Shown: in pieces, positions 36,201-46,083 of the stretch | Position numbering within the stretch: position 1 is the first letter of the stretch | Layout of the letters: the number at the start of each line of letters is the position of its first letter | From: Phallus indusiatus | Lineage: Eukaryota > Basidiomycota > Agaricomycetes > Phallales > Phallaceae | NCBI GenBank assembly: GCA_027605045.1 | Contig: JAQFWX010000074.1 | Coordinates: 75,001-139,000, forward strand | Length of the DNA: 64,000 nt | Direction: 5' to 3' | The notes under the pieces: generated by a model | What the model was told of the DNA's origin: nothing | Seen by the model: the letters and a program-made list of their open reading frames with translations, nothing else | The model's database searches: none | Made by a program: the position numbers and the translations under genes

Positions 36201-37191
36201 TCTCCCCATGAAGGTGATCTCTGACAGGGGCCCCCAGTTCGCGTCCCGCTTCACGCAGGAGCTTTCTAGACTCCTTGGCATACGGCTTGCACCCTCTACG
36301 GCATATCATCCTCAAACCGATGGTCAGACGGAACGTGTCAATGCAGAAGTCGAACAGTACCTTCGACTTTTCACCTCTGAGCGACAGGACGACTGGGACC
36401 AGATACTGCCCTTGGCTGAGTTCGCATATAACAACCACGTGCACTCAGCTACGCGCGCGACACCGTTTGAGCTCGACACTGGACGACATCCTCGTATGGG
36501 ATTCGAACCGCTGGTTGCCGACTCCAAGATCGAATCTGTCAACGAGTTCAAGACGCGTATGGAGTCGACGATAGAGGAAGCCAAGGCCGCTATAGCCAAG
36601 TCGAAGGATGAGATGGCCAAGTACTACGATCGGAAACACATCCCGGCACCTGAATACAAGGTTGGCGACAAGGTATACCTCGATTCGAGCGACATCCGTA
36701 CCACCAGGCCCTCCGCCAAGTTATCGCATCGGTACCTGGGGCCTTTCCCGATAGTCAGCAAGGTCGGATCGCACGCATATAAGCTGCGTTTACCACTGTC
36801 GATGTCAAGGCTTCATCCAGTGTTCCACGTCGGGAAGTTGCGTCCAAAGGTTGAAGATACAATCCCGGGTCGTCGCGTCAGGGCCCCCCCCCCTCCTGAG
36901 GTCAGAGACGATGGTGAACACTATGTCGTGGAACGGATCTTGGACAGTCGTGTCTTCCGGAGACGACTCGAGTATAAGGTGCGTTGGGAAGGCTATGGCC
37001 CCGAGCACGATCAGTGGGAACCCGAGTCAAATATTGCAGCCCCGGATCTCATTAAGGAATTCCACCGCGAACATCCGAGTGCGCCACGCTCGATAAATGG
37101 TCTTCTTTTCCATCGTCGCCCTCGGTTCGACTTCTCAAAGTTACAGGCGTCATTAGTCGAAGCTACAGGCGTCGGGACGCCGCCTCGTTGA
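33073..37191 (+). CDS. pol: Ty3 pol polyprotein with chromodomain integrase
   Basis: The frame overlaps the end of gag. The mature product probably starts inside the overlap, since the first residues are a shadow of gag. In order: aspartic protease (AMLDTGASGMFLDRDFV); reverse transcriptase (FIKKKDGSLRLIQDYRALNA, FTKLDVRWGYNNVRI, active-site VAVYIDDILIYTQD); RNase H (EADSSDFATGAVL, NYEIHDKEMLAIIRSLEEWR, IRTDHKNLEYF); integrase with HHCC finger (HHDTKLGGHPGRF, CDMCLRTK) and DDE core (ISVDFIVELPE, VISDRGPQFASRF, HPQTDGQTERVNAEVEQYL); and a C-terminal chromodomain (YVVERILDSRVFRRR, YKVRWEGYGPEHDQWEPESN), which in this group directs integration to modified histones. No internal stop is present. 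The TGA at 37189 overlaps the purine tract. Confidence 0.96.
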   Translation: MPSRIRHSVSSARRIGRQYRTFVGPERRVGSPGAWRLCSDPRRDCSCNRGRGFSKRRRVIGAPSLPTSNRFDILYIDREQNDISDSNLTTPAASPDKPKESPPPATRSVSTPCMLSPSQRRALPKEYRLAATAGTQKLEIPVELQSVDTGALLHSKAMLDTGASGMFLDRDFVEKHRLPSVRLAKPIPVFNVDGTPNHAGSITHVVDLVVRFRDHSERTLFAVTSLKYPVLFGLPWFKAHNPVIDYTTGQVEFMRCSPSCRSCAPRWPAGKLSKRAFQQIRRAPLPELDDTEADDPDIPDLVDVESGIEEGDRLFAISMLPDEPDTHRIYATETISQRLAQAHANDADAPAPKGFRDIVPEMFHNFADIFSKESFDSLPQSKKWDHPIELVPGSEPKSCKIYPLSPNEQAELDAFLEENLASGRIRPSKSPMASPVFFIKKKDGSLRLIQDYRALNAMTIKNRYPLPLISELINKLQGARYFTKLDVRWGYNNVRIKEGDEWKAAFRTNRGLFEPLVMFFGLTNSPATFQTMMNEIFEDMISEGVVAVYIDDILIYTQDREQHNQVTRRVLERLREHKLYLKAEKCEFCRTKIEYLGVVISENTVEMDPAKVSGVRDWPIPKNVTEVQSFLGFANFYRRFIKDFAHIANPMFGLTKKDTPFVWSDTCQHAFDTLKSSITSAPILLIPNPTNPYRVEADSSDFATGAVLSQLSNEDGKWHPVAFFSKALSPVERNYEIHDKEMLAIIRSLEEWRHFLEGASHPIDIRTDHKNLEYFMSARNLNRRQARWSVYLSRFDFTLQHIPGKSMGKPDGLSRRPDHGSGKDDNRGVTLIRPEMFAINALQTFRLKGEEEDLLRQIRKAKREGKVEDSVSKAVATLRALGGRSAHSSEWFEDQDLLYYRGKVYVPNVDELRRKILSRHHDTKLGGHPGRFKTLELVSRTFWWPGVSRYVQRYVEACDMCLRTKPSRHAPYGLLRPTEVPSRPWEHISVDFIVELPESNGFDAILSVVDSLTKRVHFVPTFTTLDATGLARLYLQHVWKLHGLPMKVISDRGPQFASRFTQELSRLLGIRLAPSTAYHPQTDGQTERVNAEVEQYLRLFTSERQDDWDQILPLAEFAYNNHVHSATRATPFELDTGRHPRMGFEPLVADSKIESVNEFKTRMESTIEEAKAAIAKSKDEMAKYYDRKHIPAPEYKVGDKVYLDSSDIRTTRPSAKLSHRYLGPFPIVSKVGSHAYKLRLPLSMSRLHPVFHVGKLRPKVEDTIPGRRVRAPPPPEVRDDGEHYVVERILDSRVFRRRLEYKVRWEGYGPEHDQWEPESNIAAPDLIKEFHREHPSAPRSINGLLFHRRPRFDFSKLQASLVEATGVGTPPR

Positions 37192-37202
37192 AGGGGGGAT
37201 GG
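37190..37202 (+). promoter_or_regulatory. polypurine tract
   Basis: GAAGGGGGGATGG directly precedes the 3' LTR, the position for plus-strand priming. Confidence 0.8.
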
Positions 37203-37598
37203 TGTCAGGGTACGCTACCGCCGTCTCTCATTTTCTTACTTATTATCATCGGCATCACTTCCTTTCTATTTTATTTATCATTTCCATATTTTACTTTCAC
37301 TCTCCGTTTCCTTGTTCTGTCTCTATTTCACTTTCTCTACTCGCGCGCGTTGCGCGCTCGTACCCGGCGTGATGCCCGTGACATCACGTCGCTTAGGTTC
37401 GGTTTGGGCGCCTGGCACTTAGCTGTGTCAGGGCCGCACGCCGCGTCGTCGTTTTATGTATATAGTAGCTGTACCTAGAGTGAGGGTCCCTAAGCTTGTT
37501 CTCTTAGGATCCCCTCCCTCTAGGTGAGTAGTTAGTTTCCCTTCCAACATATTATCTTAGGATCCCCTCCCTCTAGTGTGAGCTGAGTAGCCCTAACA
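37203..37598 (+). repeat. 3' LTR
   Basis: TGTCAGGG to CCCTAACA. It is three bases longer than the 5' LTR in the CGCGCG-rich tract and otherwise identical as far as I can read. Confidence 0.95.
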
Positions 37599-39859
37599 GC
37601 TAACAAATCACTGCGCGGAATAAGATAGGGTGCCTGACCGTCATGCTCCAGTTTCTGGATGATAAACTTGTTCCGACGAACTATAGCCTCATCTAAAAAC
37701 AAGTTATATCTGGAAAAAAGGTTAATGACAAGATAATGTATTGATATGACTATCGCCCACCTATCTGATCGCATCAAACGTGTCATGGATCGGAAGCCAG
37801 AGAACCATAAGTTGACCATCTCAGCAGCAGAAGAGTTGAATATCCACTGTTTTGTTTGCTCGTCCATTAATTGAGGCCACAGCGCAGGATTGCAATTTTG
37901 ACCGCAAAAGCGATCCTTCTCTTTATGTTTTGTTTTAAAGTGGAATACGTCAACCGGAAGAGCCACTTGATCAAAATATGTATCGCCATCATGCGCGAGC
38001 ATAGCTGAAACTTTGCAGTTATTATCATACCATATTACGCTGGGAAGTGAGGTTTTTGTTGGGAATAATTCTTTCCAGAACACCTGAACAGAATTTTCAA
38101 AAGGCGGAAAGGAATAGAAATACGCAACGTACTCTGACGCTATTGGGACCTTCGGCCCCAAAGAAAGTGGCTCTGCCTAGAATGACCCCACATGATGCTA
38201 CACATAATTCTTCATTGTGCGTCCGTCGACGGCCAAAGCGAGCATAAACCTTTCGCAAGCCTTCAGTCGGTTTATCATCACAGTTGATCAATTCCCCCTG
38301 TTCATCGAGCGCAGCCTCGTCATCTTCTTCCTCTATATTTGAATCAAGCTCCGTATTCCCAGGGTTCGGTATTCCTTGATTCTGAGCCCTGGAACATGTC
38401 TTATACGTACGGACTAATCGTTCTTTGAGCTGAAACATTGCTTTGGACTTTTCTTTATACCGTATCTCAATGGCACGATGTTCCAGTAGATTACATGTGT
38501 GAAATCCAGGTTCCAGTTGACCAGTGCATGCTTCGACAGCGCATAAGGAGTTCATACTTTCGTGGAGCTGACAGAACCGATCCCGATTATTTTGCAATTG
38601 CTGTTTGCAGTCCTGAACAGAACAGCAGGGATGTCCTAATGATATACCATCCGTGACTACCGATCTAAACAGAATTAAGATCATCGTGGGTCGGGATTCA
38701 TGAGTATTTACCTGAAAGCTGCAATGACGCGCCCGTTCTCGTTAAAGACATGCTTGGTGCAAACATCGCATGCATGATTCCATGCCGGCTGGCCAGTCCC
38801 TGACATAGCCACATTACGAGCTTGAATGGCATCGAACCAGCGGATTTGAGGGTCTGCTGCCTTATGAGGAACGGAGAGTGTAGTATGGCGCTCGTTGTTC
38901 CATTGAAGTAATGCGTAGATGGTGAATGCTTCCCAAACATCGCGATCATCAATTTCAAAACGCAGTGTCCAAGATCTGGGTAAATTGGTTTTCCACGACA
39001 AATTATTCTGCTCCATGTTGTATAACCGAGAACAGTTTTGTGCAGAAGTCCTAATGTACCTTCAGTCTAATGCAACAAAATCGCGAATATTTATTTTGCG
39101 TACCAAGCATGAACCATCTGATTCGTGAGTTTTTCACATAAGGATACTTCACAGAAGTAATGTGAGGAGATTTGTATGCATTGATCAGATTGAAGTCCGA
39201 TGTGAGAGTAGTAGGTACGAACACCCTTCGACACAAAACAGTTGTGGTGGTATCGCGTGAAGCACCCTGGATTAATTATAAACGATGTTCGCAACATAGA
39301 AAAGTAACACACACCACGACAATATAAGGAGGTTGTTAATATCGGCAATGCACCGTAATCTTTGCTAAAAAGAATTGCTTTATATGTCAAAGGTTCACCC
39401 AAGTCACTCTTGGTATCCGCCGTTGAGCATCCAACTGTGTTGCATTTTCTGATTGGAGGGAATAAATGGTAAAATCCTGAGAACATGTTAGATAATTCGT
39501 CGTCACTTGTTATAATGCTCACCTAAGTTATTGATTGGACCATGCTCCAGAAAGAGTGGTATCAGACGGTGTGGATCTGGGGGTAAGCTACAATCCAAAT
39601 GCCATAATGCTTCTCTGAAAGCCAGCCAACATTCACTAAGAAGATTTTCCGGAATTCTTAAAGCATCTATAAGAAATGATTGTATATTTCTGGGAAGAAA
39701 CCTTGGTGCATGATAAACAGAGTCGGAGCGTAATGTGGATTTCAGACAGGGTTTCAAGTGATGTATGAGTGTTGAAAATGCATGAAATGTATCGATGTTG
39801 ATGTCTTTAATGAGCGGATGTTGTTTCTGTAGACGAGCAATGTCTTGTAAGGAAAGCAT
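37532..39859 (-). CDS. KDZ-type transposase with CxC5/CxC6-like cysteine clusters
   Basis: It starts MLSLQDIARLQKQHPLIKDI at 39859. A cysteine-rich CxC5-like region follows (FPPIRKCNTVGCSTAD, SLYCRGCFTRYHHNCFVSKG, GLQSDQCIQISSHYFCEVSL), then a CxC6-like region (CDVCTKHV, HPCCSVQDCKQQLQNN, CAVEACTGQLEPGFHTCNLL, EHRAIEIRYKEKSKAMFQLK). The C-terminal KDZ core has VIWYDNNCKVSAML, LPVDVFHFKTKHKEKDRFCG, CNPALWP and SSAAEMVNLWFSGFRSMTRL, with probable catalytic D and E. Several introns of about 46 bases are present (for example 39477-39522). The Ty3 element entered two codons before the native stop. Translation now continues into the LTR and gains about 20 residues, ending at 37532. The native end, PRSDLLAV then TGA, is visible across the insertion at about 31374. 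Otherwise the frame looks open, so the enzyme may still work. Confidence 0.75.
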
Positions 39860-39896
39860 ATTAATTACGACGGGTTAAGGCATAGGTGATCGACTG

Positions 39897-39954
39897 GTGA
39901 CGCGTCGATCTCCCTGCTGGAATTAAAGCTGGAGCAAGATGTTACTAAGCGGCT
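39897..39954 (+). repeat. left inverted end of the MULE
   Basis: GTGACGCGT at the tip, then AAAGCTGGAGCAAGA and ACTAAGCGGCT, matched in inverted orientation at 48922-49004. The remainder up to 40411 has no gene but contains CGCCCAGCAGC, also mirrored on the right. Confidence 0.7.
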
Positions 39955-40411
39955 CGACATCGGCTGGCTGCAGCCCATCAACTAAGCGGTCCCCTCGTCG
40001 CTTGACATCGCCTATGTTGAGCGCACCATCAAAACCCTCTTCGAGATCGCTTCCAGCAGCCCGTCCTTTGACGCATCCGTTGTTGCCTTTTATAGCTAGG
40101 ACATTATTCCACCCGATGAACTACCAGCGCCCAGCAGCACGCCCGCGCACCGCCCACTAACTCTAATAGAAAGATAAGTCAACCGATCACCATGATTCCA
40201 ATTTTAGAATAGTGACCTGGAAGTCATTTAGCGCTTTTAGCAGTATTTAAGATGTGGTGTTGGTCTCACTGCGACATCAATTCACCCCCCATCATTCCTT
40301 CCTTCCTTTTATTCACGTCGTCTCGTGCCACACATTATTGACTGGTGCGCGTTGTCCATCCATTTTCCCTCTTTCGCTGTTCTAATTTGGATCATCTTTC
40401 AGGCCCTTATT

Positions 40412-43400
40412 ATGTCGGAGGAACCGATGCATCCAACGTAAGTTGCTGTTAACAGTTCCCGATATTAACCCAATTCCCCAATTCTCTAGTGCTGTCGCTC
40501 TTACTTCCAGTGGACCGGGGAATGTCTTGCAGTCTATTCTCGACAAGGTAAGTCGCGTTTGTTCAGCGTTGTTGCATTCATTGACGACTAATTAGCTAGG
40601 ACTTGATGCTCTTCCGCCTCACCCAGTATGGGAGAAGAATGCTATATCAGTGAGTGTGAATTATTTCGCGCATTCCTCTACTTATCGCTATTAGATTCAT
40701 TTTGACACCCTCCAATGTGATCCCGCGCAACTCGATATGATCAAAGAAACATACGCAAAGTCTCGACATTTCCATCGAGTGTTTACTGGATCTGCAGTTT
40801 CCCAACAAGAGGCGCGGGATTGTTTGCGAGAACAAGGGCTGGTGTTTGATGAGATGGATGATTTGGCAAATGGATGGAGTAAACGTTGGAGTACGAGTAC
40901 TCAATCAAAGGGTATTGTTATCAAGCGCGTTCTTTTTCAGTGGTAGGTCAATCGTATATATAAATGAAATGTATGTTACTTGAGTTATAATAATAATATA
41001 TTATAAGTCAATCGGGAAGTAGTACTACTGCAAGGCAAAAAAAATACGAGTGTAAAAAATTTGAGTATGGCAAGATTCAACAAACGAAACCATGGAAGCG
41101 GAAGATGCCATACGATTTTACAGGTTGTTTGGGACACCTGGACTTGACGTATTCGCTGGAAGATTCAAAAATATGCCGTATTACTGGGATACTTGAACAT
41201 GACGAAGATTGCAAATTTAGACAAATGCGTCGGCTCCCTCCAGTGCCGGTCCATCCGCACGTTTGGCAAGAGGCATTAGAGCAAATAAATAATGGGTCAA
41301 AGTATGAAGTTTAGTTTATAAGCTAACAATTATTAACACAACTTGTAGTATGACTGCCGTTCAAACACGCAATCGAGAGTTATATGAGGCCAAATTCTAT
41401 CAGGGTCAGAAAGACGAGCACCCGGAAAATGCCAATTATCGTTACCTTTTGCTCAAGGGAGACTCGCGATCATTATACCGTAAACAAGCTTTGTCCTTGG
41501 GTGTCGATTTTCAAAAGGACGCTGCGGAAAATATAGACAATTGGTTACAGCCAGATTCTCTATTGTATCGGCCCGAATTGGCATCAGCTATCTTTCTTTA
41601 TCAAGGGCGAGTGACTCGACGCGAGAGGTTTATATTATGCATACAGACTCAGTATATGAAGTCTGCGGCTTGGGAATATGCCCATGGGAAACAGCTGATG
41701 TTGGATGGAACTTTTGGTATATGCGATCGTCGTGTCTTATTGTTTATTGCGTTAGGCGTCGACACCCAAAATCGTGGCACTCCGCTTGCCTTTTTTCTTT
41801 TTTCCGCTCCAACAGGTAACCAGGCTACTCATGCGGGTTATGATATGTCAATTTTGACCGATGTTTTGAAACCATGGGTCAAATATATGGGTGAATATCA
41901 AGGTCAGACGTTTGCACCCAAGGTCGTGATCACGGACACAGATATGAGAGAACACGGTGCACTACTGTCTATCTGGCCGAACGTAACGCTTCTACTCTGC
42001 AAATTTCATACACGTCAGTGCTGGACAAACAGAAGAAAGACTGACATAAAAATGGGGCAGACGGATGATTTCTATAAGGATCAAATAACCAAAAGATTAC
42101 AAAATCTCGAGCAAGCGTGAGTCGGTCATTCGGTTTTTTTATTTGTGAACCTCCACTCATTTAATTATGCAAGCTTGATTGATTCAGATAACCGCAACGC
42201 TGCCATTGCATTGGTGAATGCCGAAGAAACTTGGTTCGAGGCTTTATCCACAAACATATGTATCAGTCGTTCAACGCTTACTGGTGTATTCTCGTACCTG
42301 GGCTATTTGACGAACTATTGGCTAACACCATCAATGTGGGAATCTTGGTCTGCGTTTGGACGAAAGGCAGCTTCGGATTGCCTTGGGATTCCTCTAGAAG
42401 GCGTAATTCCGACGACAAATCATCTGGAGTCGTTTAACGGAATTCTCAAGCACAAGTATCTTCATCAGTATCAAAAGGGTGGACGCCGCATTCGACTCGA
42501 CCTTCTGGTGATGCTTTTGACTACCTATATTCTCCCTAGCATCTATACTCAACGCAGCGCTGAAAATGAGTATTACAACTGGCTTTCTACTCGGTTTGGG
42601 TCCCATATTCACGATCCGGAGATAATAGAGGCTAAACGATCTAAAGCGAGCACTGTTCAAGCCATGCCGGAAAGGCTGTATGCTGTCACTTGGTGGTCTC
42701 CGGAACTACAAATAAAATCACATGACAGTGCTCAATCTATTCTTAAACAGGGACGTATCACAGATTTAAAATGGGTAGATTCTCATACGGTCGAAGCTAC
42801 ATGTGCAAGTTCCCTCGCAAACATTGAGGTAGAAGGCCATGTCCGTTACTGCCTTTCTCTTAATGCGTATGGTTTGGGTGCATGCACATGCCCATTTAAT
42901 TCAATGGGAAATGGTGCATGTAAGCATCTTTGGGCATTCAGATATCTCCTTCCGAGCCTATCACCACCCATTATGTTTTATTTTCCCTTGACGGAAAATA
43001 CTGCACTGGAAATTTACAGATTGTTTTTCCCGGACAACTCTCAAGATACCCTTGGCGCTACAAGCTCTCAAAAAACTGTCGGTACTACAAGCAATATTTC
43101 ACGTATGCCAACTCTTCCGGCCCCATCCACCAACCATTTGCTCAACATGGCAAAAGTCGCGAATACACTGTCTTCCGCGATTTTCGATTCAGAGTCTGAT
43201 TCAGATGCACCTGATACAGAACATGATGACTCAAAAAGTGATGAAGTGGTATTAAATTTATTATTTTGCTTTCTTATGTTGGCTTACAGGACACTTTAAA
43301 GTGTATAGGACTCGATAGTGCGAGTGCACTGAAAGAGCAGATGCACGCACGCATTAATCATGAACTCACGACTCTTATACCGCGATTGCATGGTCTCTTC

Positions 43401-43700
43401 CGAATGCTAAATGATGGAAAAGATATTTTGACGGATGTCCCGCAAATAATGGAATTGACCGGAATCATAAAGGAATTAAGTGGAATACTTCCCGAAACTG
43501 ATACTGACAATGGTCCGGGTACAAGCACAAATAATATTATAGTAAGTTTCATAGATCTCATTGAGTGTATTCTTAAACATTACACCTAGACCTCTAAGGC
43601 TAGAAAGCGTCTTCCCACTTACAAAAGTGGACGACGCCAGGTACTATTGCCATCACCGGAGCGCAAGCAGAAACGCAAACGCTCTACGGCAATATTTTGA
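40412..43700 (+). CDS. MULE transposase with SWIM zinc finger
   Basis: It starts MSEEPMHPT at 40412 and has about nine exons with short introns, for example in-phase joins around 42117-42170 and 43245-43291. The N-terminal part has a Cys/His DNA-binding region (YECKKFEYGK, PYDFTGCLGHLDLTY, GILEHDEDCKF). The MULE catalytic core has first acidic QLMLDGTFGICDRR, second VVITDTDMREHGALLS followed by LLCKFHTRQCW, and third NHLESFNGILKHKYL. The SWIM finger is CTCPFNSMGNGACKHLWAF. The C-terminus is acidic, then helical, ending in a basic tail (ERKQKRKRSTAIF). No frameshift is found in the core, so the enzyme may be active. It lies inside matching inverted ends, so it is the element's own transposase. 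Confidence 0.85.
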
Positions 43701-43798
43701 CAACCTATGTAATAAATTTTGCGTAGAAAGTTATTTATATAAAATAATTTTTGTGGTCGCCGTTCGAATCGAGCGATTAGCTGTTTTGCGTGCAGAGA

Positions 43799-43847
43799 CT
43801 AGATGTTTAATTAGAAGATTTACAATATCTTCTAACTAAACATCTAG
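43799..43847. repeat. near-perfect hairpin, 21-bp stem and 7-base loop
   Basis: CTAGATGTTTAATTAGAAGA pairs with its complement downstream, with one mismatch; loop TTACAAT. It lies about 100 bases after the transposase stop. It may be a transcript-end structure or the footprint of a tiny inverted-repeat element. Confidence 0.75.
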
Positions 43848-43988
43848 TAACCGGCGCCTACCAAGTTCCTTCCTTCTCCTCCTTCCTCTATTTTCTTACA
43901 CTCGCATTTTAACAAGTATGTACAGTCTTTTTTATATTCTTCAGACAATCCACTAATTTTTTGTTACAATTATCATCTATTACAGCTA

Positions 43989-45927
43989 ATGGGCGGTCCT
44001 AGAGCCGCCAGTGATCAAGAACGCCGCCAGCGAGAGCTGGAGGCAAAGCGTCGCTGGTACTATAAGTGAGCATTCTCTTTGTCCCATTTTTTTTGTTAGA
44101 TAGTGAACTCACGGTACTAGGAATCGCGAACGCGCAAAAAAAAATGGAGAATTGGATTCTGCATCTTCGCTGGCACACACCTCATCTTGTGCAGCCCCGT
44201 CAACGTCGTTTTTCGCGCCGGCATTGCCACTTTTTATGCCATCGCCGTTCACAGAAATAGCAACTATAGTACCTTTGCCAGTGACGGCACCGCTAACCAA
44301 CCCTGTCATGGCAATCCCGTCATCTGGGCTGACAGCGCCTGTCATGCCATTAGCCATGCTACCATCCTCTGCACCCGCCACATCTTCTGCACCCACCACA
44401 TCTCCTACACCCGCCACATCTTCCGGATCTGCCACATCTTCTGCAGCCGCCACATCTCCTGCAGCCGCCACATCTCCTGCAGCCGCCACACCTCCTACAC
44501 CCGCCACATCCCCTGCACCTACGCCACCTTGTACATCTACACCAGCGTCACCCTCTCCCTCTGCACCAGTGTTGCCGTCTGAACCAGCACCAGCACCACC
44601 TTCTGCACTAGCACCAGCACTGCCTTCTGCACCACCTTCTGCATCAGCACCAGCATCGCTTTTTGCATTAGCGTCGCCTTTTGCACCAGCGCCAGTGTCA
44701 CCCTCTACACCAGCACCAGCTACTCCCTCTGCACCAGCGTCTCCTTTTGCACCAGCACCAGCTACTCCCTCTGCACCGGCGCCAGCTACATCCACAGCAC
44801 CCGTCTCTTCCTCCACAGCTACACCAGCACCAGACCCGACGGTGGGGCCAATGTCACTCATCGCCTCAGCCACCCTCATACCATTCCTGTCTCCGCCAAC
44901 TACCACAACTCCAAGAGATAGCACGCCAACACCCGCGCAACCACCGCAATCTGTCGGCTTCCGTTGCTCCAATTGCCTCCGTCTATCAACGTCTACTCAG
45001 CCAGTGCGCCGCGCCCTACGCCTCCGTCTATCAGCATCTGCTCAGCCAGCACACCGTGCCCTGTGTCTTCCCATTCCGGCATCATCAATATCTGCGCCCT
45101 CTGCCGGGTCTGCCCAGTCATCCGTCCTGGTGCCTTTGACGGTGCCGTCAACTGCACCTCTCCTATCCCAGGCCGTCCCAGCCAAACGTCATAGGGGCGC
45201 GCGTCCCTCTGAGCTCAGAACACCATTCATCCCGGGTGAGTCAAAGAGGTACTTGCATTTTTTTATGATGATTATCACAAGCACTCACTGTCATAATTTC
45301 AGATGGGATAATTTATTTTGTCTGGCAGCGTCCGATGATGCATTCAATGCATCAGACATGGATAGCAGCCTTGATGGAGACTATGAAGACTGTGAGGCAG
45401 GGTCCGAGTCGGATACAGAGATCACCGACTCCACCAGCGAGATCTCATTGGCAGAGCTGTTTGATGACCTCGGTACTCCTTTAGTACCCTCGACATGGAG
45501 ATGTGCGAGTGCTTTTTTGGAGGAGCACCTGTTTGTGCAATCGGCTTGGGAGTACTTCGATGAAGCGGTTTATATTTCAGAGCGCCCGATGGAGGAAGTG
45601 AAGGAATTCTTACAGCGGCAGAAAGCACAACTCATCCCGGCACAAAAGGTGGTTGAGTCTGTTTATTCATTATTTCAGCAGGCGCACAAACAATGGAAAG
45701 AGTATTGTCGGGCTTTTGGCGATGATATGTCGGAGGAGTTATTAGATTGGTATCTCAAGATTATTAGCGTTTGGCAAACAGCGCATTTTCGCGTATCAAT
45801 TTTAATACACCTACACCGCATGCAAGTTGAGTGTTTATCAATGGCAGTGGAGACGGAAGAGATCCAGGCGTACATGGATGGTTATTTGAATTGGTGGGAC
45901 ACAGTGTGTGTCTTTTTCGAAGTTTGA
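43989..45927 (+). CDS. MULE accessory protein: basic N-terminus, Pro/Ala/Ser repeat, conserved-looking C-terminus
   Basis: It starts [20 protein letters not shown]. After an intron near 44066-44119 it continues RERAKKNG, so the first 35 residues are a highly basic, helix-like region that could bind DNA. Next comes about 300 residues of Ala/Pro/Ser/Thr low complexity encoded by an 18-base minisatellite. A 54-base intron (45249-45302) keeps the frame. The C-terminal domain of about 200 residues is acidic then helical ([60 protein letters not shown]) and has no family I recognise. The other frame over the repeat (44109-44972, minus) is also open, an effect of the repeat. Its place between transposase and right end suggests it belongs to the element. 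Confidence 0.6.
44367..44520. repeat. 18-bp minisatellite inside the accessory gene
   Basis: Units such as GCAGCCGCCACATCTCCT repeat in frame, giving ATSPAA-like hexapeptides. A looser CCAGCACCAGC repeat follows to about 44830. Confidence 0.8.
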
Positions 45928-46083
45928 CAATGACATGTATGTACCGAAATCAAAATAAAGACGAATTAGTAATTTTATGCGTACTCTCACGATTATTTGG
46001 GATGATTATTTAATGTACGTATAGATGACTACCTAATGCTGCAAGGGTATTAGATGAGTGAACATTAAGTAAGTGTAGCATAC

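Larger units (their letters stand above)
31383..37598 (+). mobile_element. chromodomain Ty3 (Metaviridae-type) LTR retrotransposon, full length
   Basis: The element is 6216 bases, with LTRs 31383-31775 (393) and 37203-37598 (396) that differ visibly only by a small indel in the CGCGCG tract. Perfect GCTAA duplications flank it at 31378-31382 and 37599-37603. It has a primer site at 31778-31788 and a purine tract before the 3' LTR. Pol order is protease, reverse transcriptase, RNase H, integrase, chromodomain. Near-identical LTRs imply recent insertion. Autonomy is uncertain because gag is split between frames. Confidence 0.96.

Noticed and set aside
37188..37478. Small genes translated from LTRs (also at 46879, 6645, 7716, 4150)
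   Set aside because: They are the same chance frame through each copy of the LTR, not host genes.
44109..44972. Minus-strand Gly/Ala-rich protein of 287 codons
   Set aside because: It is the reverse reading of the 18-bp minisatellite; the plus strand has start, introns and a structured C-terminal domain.
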